Assembly: GCA_008931825.1 (NCBI GenBank)
Contig: QXVZ01022496.1
Coordinates: 1-33,006, forward strand
Reading direction: 5' to 3'
Source of the DNA: Phallusia fumigata
Lineage: Eukaryota > Chordata > Ascidiacea > Phlebobranchia > Ascidiidae
Length of the DNA stretch: 33,006 nucleotides
Under the pieces are notes generated by a model. That model did no database searches and was not told where the DNA came from. It was given only the letters and a program-made list of their open reading frames with translations. Below are positions 9,601 to 17,430 of the stretch, in pieces. A program made the position numbers and the translations under genes. Position 1 is the stretch's first letter. The number at the start of each line of letters is the position of its first letter.

Positions 9601-11790
9601 GAACAATATCCTAAATACTTTGCTTATGTAGTGTGCGGATCGCAGTGGACTCCCTGGTTAGNCAACGCGCAATAAGCTTGAGGTGAAATGTGATTGTACC
9701 CTTTGTTGTTCTACATACCGTTGTACGCTAATTTCAAAAATCCTGGGTAAAACAATGAGATATTAAAAGATTTAGACAAAGTGTTGGGTAAAAAGCGATA
9801 ACTACCCACTACGGCTTTCAGTACCCGAAAGCCGTAGTAGGTAGCTATCGTTTACTGTGGGAATTATTGCATGGGTTGAAAAGAAGTTAGGCTACAAAAC
9901 AAAACTCTACATGGTATCGGAAAAATGGTAATCGTCTCGTCTAACTTGCAAAATTCTGTGTAATGACGTGTTTTCCTTCTTAACAATCAATTAAATTATA
10001 ACGAAAATCTGTATCACTTTTTTTCGATTGGTGAAATCGACGTAACAATTCGCAATGAAAATAATATAATCGCAGTTATAATCACTATTGTCCTTCTGTA
10101 GGCAAACGCGACAGGGTACGCTGACTCGTGTACGAAAATGTGCGATTGTACGATGGGCCAGCTTACATGTTCACCTGCATCCTGTTATGATGATCAATAT
10201 TGCGGAATAAAAGACGACGTACATGGATGCCACTGGATCGGTATGTTGCTTAAAGTAGACCGCGCGCTATTAACTGAATGTAGAAAATAGGCTGTGATGT
10301 TGCTGTGTGGCAGGGAATGTATGGATTAACTTGGCATAGTTCTGTTTAAAACTGGTATCGCATCCGGGACAATGAAAAGATTGATATCGTACGGCTGAAC
10401 GTTGTATCTTTTGTTCCCTCCAGTTTAAATCGTTTTAGCAATCTTTAATGGCCATAGAAAGCAACATCATATTCCTAGTAATAATTTGGTCATAACTTCG
10501 ATATTGTTAACAGTTTTGCGACTTTAAACTTTAGGTATTATTTATCCCCTAAATTTCGGCACATATTACGTCAAAAATTACGTTTTGGCATTGTTTTTTT
10601 CATACAGTTAAACGCAATCTTTGTTTACAGACCAATGTGAGTACAACAACGGAGGTTGCAGCCACACTTGCGTGCGAGAATCTGACGTCACCGTGTGCAA
10701 ATGCCCCCCTAACTTTACATTAGGTGCAGATGGCAAACACTGCAGCGAGCCTCAAGGTAAGCATTTTGCGTCGTTGTAATGAGTTGCTGTTTTTGAAAGA
10801 TAAATGTACTTGTGACAACAAATAAACCGTGGAAATTATAACCACGTAAACCGCTTTTTCTGTGGTTGATTGAAATTTTAATTTGACAGTTGGAGCAGAA
10901 GTCTTATGCGAGGATGGACAAACCGAACAACAACGTTTCGCTGGATGGCGCGAAAGAGCATTCCGGGAGTGGATGTTGAAATTGGAAAAGTACATGGTAC
11001 TGGTGGAAAACAGCGATAACGGGGCACCCACAGCTTCCAGTAAGATGCGATTGAATCTTTAGCAACTTCATACGCAGTTTAAATTTCTTATGTTTTACTT
11101 GGCGTTGTCGTACTTTGTGCGTAAAATCCAAAGTAAAACGGTACCCTTTAAACTTCTTTTTAATGCAACATAAAATTTGCGGCTTTGAATGTTTTTCAAA
11201 TCGATAAAGACTGGTTTGATGATATTGTGTGTTTTGATTTGAGGTTGTGCCACTTTTTTCTCAGAACGAACAATATCTTAAATACTTTGCTTATGCAGTG
11301 TGCGGATCGCAGTGGACTCCCTGGTTAGACAGAGACGATCCTGGTGGCTCCGGTGACGAAGAAACTTTCTCCCTGTTACGTCATGAGTACCCCAATCTTC
11401 TGTGTCCCAACCCTGTTGCCATGGAAACGCGGATGGCAGATGGGAGGTAAGTAGTTAGGCAATAAGTCGGGGTGCTTGTCTGGTTCGGTTGTAATGAATT
11501 TGTACATGTGTACAACGTATTCAAGAATAAAAAATGGGTCAATCTGCGTAAAAACTTTTCTGACGCTTAACATGTGCAAACTTTATTCGATATTGTGTAA
11601 CGCTTTGGGCATAAGGTTGTATAATTTACCGGCTTTCAAAAATTTTTTTTTCAGTCCAATTACGATGTCAGGCAACAACGTTACGATGAGTCTCCAAACA
11701 GGACTTATTTGCCTCAATGCGTACCAGCCCAGTGGTAAAAGATGTGCGGATTTCCAAGTCCGCTTCCTCTGCCTGGATCCAGTGGTTTAA
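195..11790 (+). CDS. VWD/C8/TIL multidomain secreted glycoprotein, FCGBP/zonadhesin/mucin-like, 5'-partial
   Basis: This is the 3' part of a large extracellular protein gene, with about 1,200 residues visible on one haplotype. Exons by splice site and phase are: 195-316, 459-623, 951-1261, 1563-1688, 1810-1901, 2043-2184, 2381-2634, 2806-2976, 3054-3220, 3388-3541, 3636-3797 (or the allelic 3857-4023, 4191-4344, 4438-4607), 4676-4788, 4969-5117, 5404-5501 (allelic 5841-5938), 6566-6719, 6986-7107, 7225-7389, 7625-7908, 8373-8511, 8903-9028, 9166-about 9272 or 9315 (allelic from 10890), 11265-11446 and 11655-11790. Phases agree across every junction except around 7918, which is a gap, and before the WxxW exon. 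VWD-C8-TIL modules are typical of mucus and matrix proteins (FCGBP, zonadhesin, mucins, tectorin), and the C-terminal WxxW domain points to mucin or CILP relatives. The start and signal peptide lie upstream of the window. The exact orthologue is not recognised. Confidence 0.88.
951..1261 (+). CDS. Gene A module 1: C8 domain
   Basis: This single exon follows TTTACGGCAG. It carries the C8 signature: C...NSCYIIIDPNGPMKDC...FQACVYDQCAYG, ending in an acidic tail (DENEEENEG). The chosen donor at 1262 (GTAGGA) gives phase 1, which matches the next exon. The frame stays open to a stop at 1336-1338 if the donor is not used, and a polyadenylation motif follows, so a short alternative form is possible. 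Confidence 0.85.
1563..2184 (+). CDS. Gene A module 1: TIL domain and TIL-associated Cys-rich segment (exons 1563-1688, 1810-1901, 2043-2184)
   Basis: Exon 1563-1688 encodes TPECPPHSHFVTCLPQC... ending KECIEG, the start of a trypsin-inhibitor-like fold. Exon 1810-1901 continues with GCQANDGFVLSGDDFV...CGCMYEGKYYL. Exon 2043-2184 is DTETFMTDNCKSRCTC...CADDREC. The CxCxY spacing and the TIL-then-Cys-rich order match FCGBP- and tectorin-type modules. The phases run 1-1, 1-0 and 0-1. Exon 2043-2184 is a close structural match to exon 8373-8511 of module 3. Confidence 0.85.
2381..3220 (+). CDS. Gene A module 2: complete VWD domain (exons 2381-2634, 2806-2976, 3054-3220)
   Basis: The domain opens with ETCKFWGNGHIRTFDKRSYD and CSYIFAASSR, the classic VWD start (W..G..TFD...Y...C.Y). 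It continues through IQIKVDDVTYDRKW and FDGVQLLLKLP to IHGLCGNFNGDALDDL and FAATYRTKIC. Intron phases are 0, 0 and 2. The GDPH autocleavage sequence of some FCGBP and mucin D domains is absent (NGHI instead), and the CGLC motif lacks its first Cys (HGLC). The last exon also exists as an allelic copy at 3857-4023 with four base differences, one of them amino-acid changing (Thr to Ser). Confidence 0.9.
2994..4598 (+). repeat. Direct duplication 2994-3796 / 3798-4598 around a single N (allelic overlap)
   Basis: The two copies are collinear over about 800 bases, coding and intronic, with scattered substitutions (four in the 167-base VWD exon). The first copy ends inside an exon at the N, and the second starts inside an intron right after it. 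This is what an unmerged contig overlap between haplotypes looks like. Confidence 0.85.
3388..3797 (+). CDS. Gene A module 2, allele copy 1: C8 domain and start of TIL (exons 3388-3541, 3636-3797 cut by N)
   Basis: Exon 3388-3541 reads RQSDRCAVISDTQGPMRPC...YEEQCVQDLC, the first part of a C8 domain. Exon 3636-3797 finishes C8 (SQECLSGGIRICDW) and begins TIL (CPPNTHYEGCGPACPPTC). It runs into the single N at 3797 without a donor site. The same two exons recur after the N with small differences. Confidence 0.82.
3857..4607 (+). CDS. Gene A module 2, allele copy 2: end of VWD, C8 and start of TIL (exons 3857-4023, 4191-4344, 4438-4607)
   Basis: These repeat exons 3054-3220, 3388-3541 and 3636-3797 with identical lengths and phases. 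Here the TIL exon has a proper donor (GACGA|GTAAGC at 4607/4608) leading to the next exon at 4676. This copy is therefore the one joined correctly to downstream sequence. I interpret it as the second haplotype, not a true tandem duplication. Confidence 0.8.
4676..5117 (+). CDS. Gene A module 2: rest of TIL and Cys-rich VWC-like segment (exons 4676-4788, 4969-5117)
   Basis: Exon 4676-4788 gives CTLAEYCTCDDGYVLNDGIC and then ETCGCQANGRMWSYG, the second half of a TIL domain. Exon 4969-5117 gives ESFTPEGCFQTCTCYGNGQ, then CTNTSTC...NYTCVRAPK, the short Cys-rich piece that follows TIL in FCGBP-like modules. Splice sites are ATTCACAG, GTCAGT, TACATACAG and AAG|GTAGTT. The end of the second exon reappears at 5517-5558 as part of the allelic overlap. 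Confidence 0.85.
5076..5952 (+). repeat. Direct duplication 5076-5515 / 5517-5952 around a single N (allelic overlap)
   Basis: The copies share the end of one exon, an intron and the 98-base exon. They differ by a five-base indel near 5242 and single substitutions. The first copy stops at the N just after the donor, and the second continues through the same point into new intron sequence. Confidence 0.85.
5404..7389 (+). CDS. Gene A module 3: complete VWD domain (exons 5404-5501 or 5841-5938, 6566-6719, 6986-7107, 7225-7389)
   Basis: The start is degenerate: SCKAVNGLRYSTFDDTPY then TTCAYTMVR, lacking the usual W and GDPH. It continues with NVKEMDPFEVYMMQQR, EVKVTFGANHELIMKRG, IDGELVIAGTTKYGVS and FDFGLVVRWNGARI, then VEGLCGDFDDLPYNDF and ADFFNDWKV. 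The first exon is present twice (5404-5501 and 5841-5938), separated by the N at 5516. The two coding copies are identical as far as I can see, and only the second leads into intact downstream intron. Exons 6986-7107 (122 nt) and 7225-7389 (165 nt) have exactly the lengths of their counterparts in module 1. Confidence 0.87.
6023..6094. mobile_element. Possible transposon-end sequence with internal inverted repeat in gene A intron
   Basis: CAAGGGGTTTTTAACCGGGG at 6023 resembles the CAGGGGTT..TTAACC ends of hAT-type elements. It is followed by GTAAATATACCC, whose near-complement AGGGGTATATTTTAC lies at 6079-6093. No matching far end or target duplication was found before the next exon at 6566. 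Confidence 0.3.
7625..7908 (+). CDS. Gene A module 3: C8 domain
   Basis: This exon follows GTTTACAG and reads PPLCPTHDDLATARTRC, LLLDREGPFEDC, then YNDCVFDSCASG and YAQEC, the C8 pattern. It ends GAAAGAG|GTATTT in phase 1. Nine bases later the sequence meets a single N. The TIL exon expected next is not visible before the following exon at 8373. Confidence 0.87.
7955..8009. repeat. Perfect inverted repeat, 23-bp arms with 9-base loop
   Basis: Arms are 7955-7977 and 7987-8009, fully complementary, with a five-base outer extension (GTAAA/TTTAC) after a three-base bulge. In the other allele (9796-9818 and 9828-9850) each arm has one change at a different position, giving two mismatches. It lies in the intron next to the gap at 7918. 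Confidence 0.85.
8373..8511 (+). CDS. Gene A module 3: TIL-associated Cys-rich exon (allele copy 1)
   Basis: The exon follows TTCTGTAG in phase 0 and encodes ANATGYADSCTKMCDCTMGQ, then CSPASCYNDQYCG and CHWI, ending in phase 1 at ATCG|GTATGT. Its phase pattern and Cys spacing match exon 2043-2184 of module 1. The second allele is at 10102-10240 and differs at two bases, one giving Asn to Asp. Confidence 0.8.
8903..9028 (+). CDS. Gene A: EGF-like domain (allele copy 1)
   Basis: This is a single 126-nt phase 1-1 exon, the typical shape of an EGF domain exon. It reads DQCEYNNGGCSHTC, then VCKCPPNFTLGADGKHC, with all six cysteines present. It lacks the full D-x-D/N-E calcium-binding start (DQCEYNNGG). 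The second allele at 10631-10756 differs by one base (TACGAG to TGCGAG), changing nothing else. Confidence 0.87.
9166..9315 (+). CDS. Gene A: charged linker between EGF and WxxW domain (allele copy 1)
   Basis: The exon follows TTTGACAG and reads VGAEVLCEDGQTEQQRF, then WREREAF-like charged helix residues (RAFREWMLKLEKYM), then a Ser/Thr/Asn-rich tail (NSDNGAPTAS). The strongest donor, A|GTAAGA at 9316, leaves phase 1, but the next exon is open only in phase 0. An internal donor after ATG at 9272 (GTACTG) would give phase 0. The true 3' end is therefore uncertain. The second allele is at 10890-11039. Confidence 0.65.
9481..9531. repeat. Small inverted repeat present in only one allele copy
   Basis: TGAGCAAAAT at 9481-9490 and its reverse complement at 9522-9531 flank a 31-base AT-rich core. 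The corresponding place in the other copy, near 11187-11205, has a short unrelated sequence instead. It could be a tiny foldback element or a replication slip product. Confidence 0.55.
9598..9661 (+). CDS. Gene A: start of the WxxW exon, allele copy 1, cut by N
   Basis: After TTTTTTCTCAG the frame reads KEQYPKYFAYVVCGSQWTPW, then stops at the single N at 9662. It is the allelic version of the beginning of exon 11265-11446 (NEQYLKYFAYAVCGSQW). On its own it has no donor and should not be counted as a separate exon. Confidence 0.7.
10102..11039 (+). CDS. Gene A, allele copy 2 of three exons: Cys-rich 10102-10240, EGF 10631-10756, linker 10890-11039
   Basis: These three exons repeat 8373-8511, 8903-9028 and 9166-9315 with the same lengths, order, phases and splice sites. 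Differences are a handful of mostly silent base changes. Introns differ more, with several indels. This copy joins directly to the complete WxxW exons and so represents the contig that carries the end of the gene. I interpret the pair as two haplotypes. Confidence 0.8.
11265..11790 (+). CDS. Gene A: C-terminal mucin-type WxxW domain and stop (exons 11265-11446, 11655-11790)
   Basis: Exon 11265-11446 encodes FAYAVCGSQWTPWLDRDDPG, then GSGDEETFSLL and LLCPNPVAMETRMADGR. Exon 11655-11790 encodes SPITMSGNNVTMSLQTGLIC, then KRCADFQVRFLCLDPVV and a TAA stop. The W-x-x-W at codons starting 11313 and 11322, the D..G.GDEETF stretch and the final C..F.VRFLC are the marks of the Mucin2_WxxW (CysD-like) domain found in gel-forming mucins and CILP. 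The intron between the two exons is phase 2. This is the end of the protein. Confidence 0.87.
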
Positions 11791-12160
11791 GCTGCTAACG
11801 GGCGCTAAAGACGTTTTGGAATATTTCGCGGCCAGCTACCAGCCGCATTTTGCACTTGCTATGAGATTTTGTTTCCAGTGCATTACCCCTCGAGGGCCTG
11901 TAAAAATTTTGTCACCTTGACATCAATGTCGAGTATTTCGTGTCGCGCGTAAAAATATATGTTCCAAGTATTACGGCGGTTTGAATATTGTACACGAGCT
12001 TTTTAAAAATTTTTGCGTTTTTTGCTTGTCGCTTGTTCGCAAAATACACAAATCTATTCAGCATGCTGTTTCATTACAAATATTAAACATGCGTTTTATT
12101 CGTATTTGTCACTCATTACAAACAATTTTGTGGGAAATAGGCCTGCACTGATCGACTCGT

Positions 12161-12166
12161 AATAAA
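12161..12166 (+). terminator. Candidate polyadenylation signal of gene A
   Basis: An AATAAA lies about 370 bases after the gene A stop and is followed by a T-rich run. An ATTAAA at 12082-12087 is an alternative. No transcript evidence is available. Confidence 0.4.
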
Positions 12167-12670
12167 ATAAAATGTTTTTTTTGTTATTTCAGCACAAAAC
12201 ATAAGTTGTCCCTTCTGGTGTGCCCATAAAGTACTTAATACGATTGTTAAGTTCTCTGTTGTGCGACACATTCATCAGCAGCTAAACAATGTTCAAATTC
12301 CATGTCGTAGTTGGGCATTTGGAAGACAGTTACGTCAAATTTACAAAAGAATGTAGTTTGCTTATATATTCTTGTGGCAAACATAAACCAGAGAGTCTCT
12401 AGCAGAGACTCAAATTTTAAGAGCTTGTTTTCTATTAATGTTGTGATGCTGTTAAACCATGCGTGTCAAAGTCTCTGGTGCGTATCAACATTAATGAAAC
12501 GGTCACGCTTTCCAGTTTGGTTTGCAAAACAAGAAATAAAGCAAATTGTTGTTTTGTAAATGCAAAAAGGAAGAGGTTCCGTTGCCGTTTTGCCGACCGA
12601 TTTTTTTTACCTTGCCCTATGAAACAGTTATAAGCGTCATACTGACAAATTATTAAAAAACAAAAAAGCG

Positions 12671-15092
12671 ATGGAAGTGGAAGAAAGCGATATGCAATTA
12701 CCATTACCAACAGAACTGTTCCACAAAATATTTTCCTATCTTTCGTACGATAATGTGAGCAAACTAAGACCGGTAAGAAGATACTGACCTAAAAATTGTT
12801 TTATTTAATTGCAATACTTTTTTTGTAGGAATATGTTTAATTTGCTATTTTTTTGCAAAAATACTAACCTGATTTTTGGTGTAAAGATATAAAAACTGAG
12901 CAATATGCTTTATATGTTATAGGTCTGCAAGCAGTTCAATTCACATGCATCGTTGGCCTTAAATGCTGGTTTTACAAGGGCTCAGAATCTTCATGCTCAA
13001 AGTTTAAAGCAGGCATTATTAACTACTAATTTATCTTTTTTATGTATCTTATGTATTCAAGAAAGTGTTAGGCTTGGTGTAAGACTTACCTTTAAATTTG
13101 GGCATGTGCAATGACTTTCCATCATTTTTTTAACTTTTGTATTGTAAAAGTTCTTTAATGTTTCTTAAGAAATTGGGTCAAGAAAATAAAGTGATGTATT
13201 TTTTTCATGGTCAGGAGATGCCATTATTCCATTACAGTAAACAGTGTTGAAAAAGAAGTTCCTTTTTTGATCAGAAAACCTTTCAGATAAAAGATGGATT
13301 ACCAAGAAGAGAGTCTGAACGCAGAAAGCATTCACTGTACCCAAAACATGATGCACTGCAAAGCCTTGATACAAGAATGTCTTTACTAAAAATGACGTAC
13401 AACAAATACATTTGGTCCAATATGTGCTGCTTCATACCTGGTAAAGTGTTGGATGAAGTTTTTTCAGTGTTACGTCACATTGATAGTGATCGCCAGTTAG
13501 CTTCCACTGCAAGCTTGCTTCAAGTAAGAGTATTGCCATTTTTTGTATTATTGTTTTATGGTTTGGGGCATTTCTTAGGAGGTCAGAGACATTTCCTCAA
13601 TGGCGATGGAACATTTTGATGAGGTGATTGTGCCAGCGTTTATAAACACCTTTTCAGATGAGCCTGAATTAGAAAGTCCCTGTAGTTTAAAACATTGCAC
13701 AAGTTCTCCATTGGCAAAAGCACTAAGAATTCCTCTACCACCTGGAGGTCAGTATATTACCAAAATTGTACATTTTTTGTTTGGTTTAGGTTATTAACCG
13801 CTAGTGATATGACTATTTGGCAAAGAACAACAGTAGTCAAATCATACAATGCTCAAATACAGCAGCAATGCATGGGCAACATATTATGTAATTCCAAAAA
13901 TAGGATCTGTGATCTATAAAAATGCAACACCTTAACTTAGACACATTACATGCCTAACTGTCTTGCTCACTATGTTTCAAATGAAGCCAACATATAAAAT
14001 ATGTGTGCTTACTTTTAATTTGTTTCAAAAATATTTGATTTATTCAAGATGTGTGGACTGGAAGTAGTATGAACCTTTCCTCATCACTATGCTCTCCAAC
14101 ATCCGTCTCTCCATCAAAGTTTTGCAAAGTTCAAGTTCTTAAGCTTAACAAAAAGGAGAAAGCTAACAAAAGGATTTTTAAGAAAATGGTATGTACCATT
14201 TCAGTTCTGAAAGATTTGAAGTATTTAGTTGGCAACTGTTCACATGGTTTGTTGCCTTTAAAGCCAACAATGAATCTTAACCAGTAACTATAATTACAAA
14301 GTTAAAGCAAGTTAAAAAAGTAAATACTGTTTATTTTATTCCAGATCATTTACCAACGCAAAGAGATGCGAGAGCTGAAAATGAAAATGCTCAAAGGTAA
14401 TCGCAATGCTATTCTGCTTAGATCGATCATCAGAAAACAAAGAAAATGTCTTGATGAAGTTCAACTGCAAGTCATGGAGCTGGTTAGTAACACATTTTAA
14501 CCAAAGCTTTCAATACATTGCTGTGTGAGTCAACATACAACAACCACAGAATTTTTCCGATTTTTTTAACTTGGCAATCTTTTCAACTAATGACACAATA
14601 GCACAGCACACCAAAAATATTTCAGGCTTTTTTGAAGTAAACAGGAATAGTTGCCTGGTAGACTAATTTTTGAAGGCGAATATGGGGGAAAAACACTAAA
14701 CATCATTCTTTTCATAATTGTTGTGGGGAGTTTTTATGAGTTATTGCGGAAATGTTTGATTATTACAGCACATTTAAACTAAAATTCGCAAACATTTTTT
14801 AACATTTTGCTGTCAGACCACGCAAATGCAGACCCTGCAAGGAATTCTCGCACTTAACAGCTCTGAAGGGATTCAACATGGACCAGTATGTTCCGTACCC
14901 AACCCTGAAACAGCATTCAAGGAAAGTCCTCCGTACGTCGCCGAATGCAAATCTAAAAATAGAATTACGGCAAACGAACGGACCAGTACATTGAAAAGAA
15001 AGTACACAGACGATGTTTTATTTAATGGTGCTTTGCCAAGTCCGGATAAAAATGATAACATGCGAACAAAGATGTCCAAACTCACGCAGTGA
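12671..15092 (+). CDS. FBXO28: F-box only protein 28 (FBXO28), complete
   Basis: FBXO28 is the substrate-recognition subunit of an SCF (SKP1-CUL1-F-box) ubiquitin ligase. Seven exons (12671-12772, 12923-13012, 13287-13523, 13579-13747, 14049-14188, 14345-14482, 14817-15092) join in frame to about 383 residues; the human protein has 368. The F-box is near residues 9-50: LPTELFHKIFSYLSYDNVSK, then PVCKQFNSHASL. The conserved FBXO28 middle follows: LPRRESERRKHSL, KMTYNKYIWSNMCCFIPGKV, then EVRDISSMAMEHFDEVIVP. Residues 247-300 form a Lys/Arg-rich, probably coiled-coil stretch. The C-terminus is basic (TLKRKYTDDV) and resembles a nuclear signal. The ATG at 12671 is the first in frame and starts just before the F-box. 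The second intron needs a GC donor. A CAG at 12626-12628 after a T-rich run could be a cis or spliced-leader acceptor. Confidence 0.93.
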
Positions 15093-15437
15093 TACTTTGC
15101 TTCGGACGTTTTTACCAAATTTGCGAAATTGTTGTTGAAACCGTGGACCATTAACTTTGTTACCTGGCGATTTTGTCTGCATGCACCCACATCGAGATGG
15201 GTGGAAGCAAACGTTTTTTATACACTACTGCATAGTAGGCCTGTTTCATGCGCATCGTGAGCTTAAATACAAATTCCAGTTGACGGGCCTGTTCCGTACT
15301 TAACTGCCGTATGGTTTTTAATAGTGGTTAAAGGGCAGTTTATGCGTTGTAAAAATACATACAGAACGGCCATGGGCTTATTCAGGGGGGAAGCGAAATG
15401 GACCATGCCCCTTTTTCCAAGTTTGTAAATTTATGAT

Positions 15438-15540
15438 GGGTTACCCCTGGAAAGATCTCTGTTTTTTAAGGTAGGTTACCCTAGGATAAAATATCTGACT
15501 TGTACATTAAGGTAGGTCAACCTTTGAAATATTTGTCCCT
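15438..15540. repeat. Degenerate tandem repeat, about three units of 36-41 bases
   Basis: Three successive units begin GGGTTACCCCTGG (15438), GGTTACCCTAGG (15474) and GGTCAACCTTTG (15515). The first two end TTAAGGTA. Between these marks each contains an A-rich piece and ATCT. The units are clearly related but diverged. They may be part of an old interspersed repeat. Confidence 0.5.
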
Positions 15541-16783
15541 TCCAAAATTGTGAGCTGGCTACGCCTTTGATGGTCACCTTGGGCACTGCATACCAATATT
15601 CGAGGAGTCGTATCATACTCTCACACGCTTCAAATTCTGCCTTGCAACAAACCTGTAATCTCCACTTTCCCAACAATCCTGCCTTTTACCGGAATTACGG
15701 TTTCTAGTCCAGATCCCCCCTTGTACAGAGTTGAGTTTGCAAGGGGAAAAGGGCACGAACTGTTCAGAAAATTAAAAAAAAAATTAAAATTAAAAAAGTA
15801 TGTCATATCTATGACAAAAACAAGAGGATAACAATGAAAACAGAACATTTTATAAAAAGAAAAACTGAACAGCAGAAAAACATTTTGTAAACGCAGGCAC
15901 GATAGGAAATGAAACATCCTGCTAATGTTTTTGTTTTCGCGACCAAAACGTGATGCCTAGTTCCAACTTTCATTCAGCAATACATTTTAAACCAACATTT
16001 ACCTGGTGGATAGAAATAAAAAATAGTATTTGCGTTAGGTATAAAAGCTTCACCTGATGAGTTCTCACTTGTTTCAAAGTCACAATCTTGCATACTTTTT
16101 TGTTCAACGGCTCCATTTATTACTCGACCTGTTTACAATATGGCTTATTAAGTTTTGGCCAATGATTTTGCTGGACATTCTGGTATGATCACTTTAGCCT
16201 CTGTTCATTCAAGCGTGCAGACAACCAGTGGGCGCGTCCCTTCCCACCGTAACGGCAGGCATTTCGACTGAAGTTGTGTGCGAGAAGGACGCAAGTTGGT
16301 AAAATTCCCCTGGTTGGTGGTTGTGTAGCGAGAGTAGGTAGCAATGTGTTGGAAACGTGGTCGGCCACACAAAGTTCACTCACATTTTATATATTTTGGG
16401 GCTTGAAAAACGCCAATAAATGTTAAAACAAAGGGTTGTATTTTGTGACGTGATGCAATTTAGTTACGTTTTGTCAAGTGATCGTTTAGTAGAAATGATA
16501 ATTTGCAGATCATTTCAAAAATATTCAGTTTGGATGACATGTTTGACAAAATATTTTGTCATGCTGTTACAGTTATTACAACAAAACTACCTGATCTAAT
16601 GGTTTTTAGCTTATCCAGGTAAATTGAAAAACGTTTTTACTATGGCAGTTTCTATTTCTGATGATGACAACAGTATGTGTCAAAATGTAAAAATTGTGTT
16701 TGTACTGGCTTGTATCTTCTTATTACGTCAGTTTTCTTCTGTTCTGTTTGTTGTTTGTGTGTGTAATTTGCATATGACTAATC

Positions 16784-16830
16784 CAGCGGTTCCCCAATCT
16801 TTTTTTTGCTGTACCCTTTTGCTAAGACTT
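16784..16830 (+). mobile_element. Possible terminal fragment of a hAT-type DNA transposon
   Basis: The string CAGCGGTTCCCCAATC, then a T-run and GCTGTACCCTTTTG, resembles the ends of many non-autonomous hAT elements (CAGNGGTTCCCAAxC...TTTTTGCTG.GACCCC). I did not find the opposite end or a target-site duplication nearby, so it may be a relic or a chance match. Confidence 0.35.
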
Positions 16831-17350
16831 ATGAATCACGGCACTTACAGCGGCTTACACAGCAACTACAAAAAGAGCAATGAAAGTAAACTGTCATTTC
16901 ACTTTTATTTCGTGTAAATATAAATATTCATTGCTTAAAAAGAAACTCTTTGAGAACAGGTTTTCTCACTATCACAGTTTCTAGAAGCAAAAGACAACTA
17001 AGAACCGGTAAATTTCAACACTGTATATGTGTAATAAGTAAATTGTTACTACAGTTGCTACTTTCATTTATAACTTACCATTTTTTAGGATGTCCCTTTG
17101 AAGGCTAAATTTGTTTTCAAAGCTAAACTCAAAGTATCCACTAACTCAAAAAGTTTAAATGTAAAATTTCACTGATTTGAAAGTGCAATAATAATCATCA
17201 TATGTATGTGCAAAATAATATGTGTTCACTATGTACAAATTTTCTGGCAGTTATGTTTTTAAGTAAGCTACTCTTCAAGTCTGTATCTTGTATTCCTAAA
17301 TCATCATGTGCATTTGCACGTTGTTGTTAAGTGCAGTGTGGTTTAAGAAC

Positions 17351-17430
17351 ATTTTATACAACACACTGAGAGTTTAGGTTTTTTGGGATTTTATAAAACA
17401 CATTTCCAAGAGTTTAGGTTTTTTGGGATT
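17351..17430 (+). repeat. Short tandem duplication with two 21-base identical cores
   Basis: The core GAGTTTAGGTTTTTTGGGAT occurs at 17370 and again, after AAG, at 17410. Both are preceded by related ATTTTATA-AACACA sequence. The two units are about 40 bases long and differ by a small indel. It lies 140 bases before the CRIP1 start codon, in probable promoter or 5' UTR. Confidence 0.75.

Larger units (their letters stand above)
7919..11328 (+). repeat. Direct duplication 7919-9661 / 9761-11328 around a single N (allelic overlap)
   Basis: Three full exons, the start of a fourth and their introns are repeated in order. The intervening 9663-9760 belongs to the second contig and extends it upstream of the point where the first begins. 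Indels of about 112, 19 and 40 bases distinguish the copies, all in introns. Confidence 0.85.

Noticed and set aside
16200-16400. Possible tRNA-derived SINE
   Set aside because: I could not find convincing A and B boxes or a cloverleaf.
16624-16917. 97-codon + frame with hydrophobic residues
   Set aside because: It runs through a hAT-like terminus and a T-run that produce the hydrophobic residues by composition.
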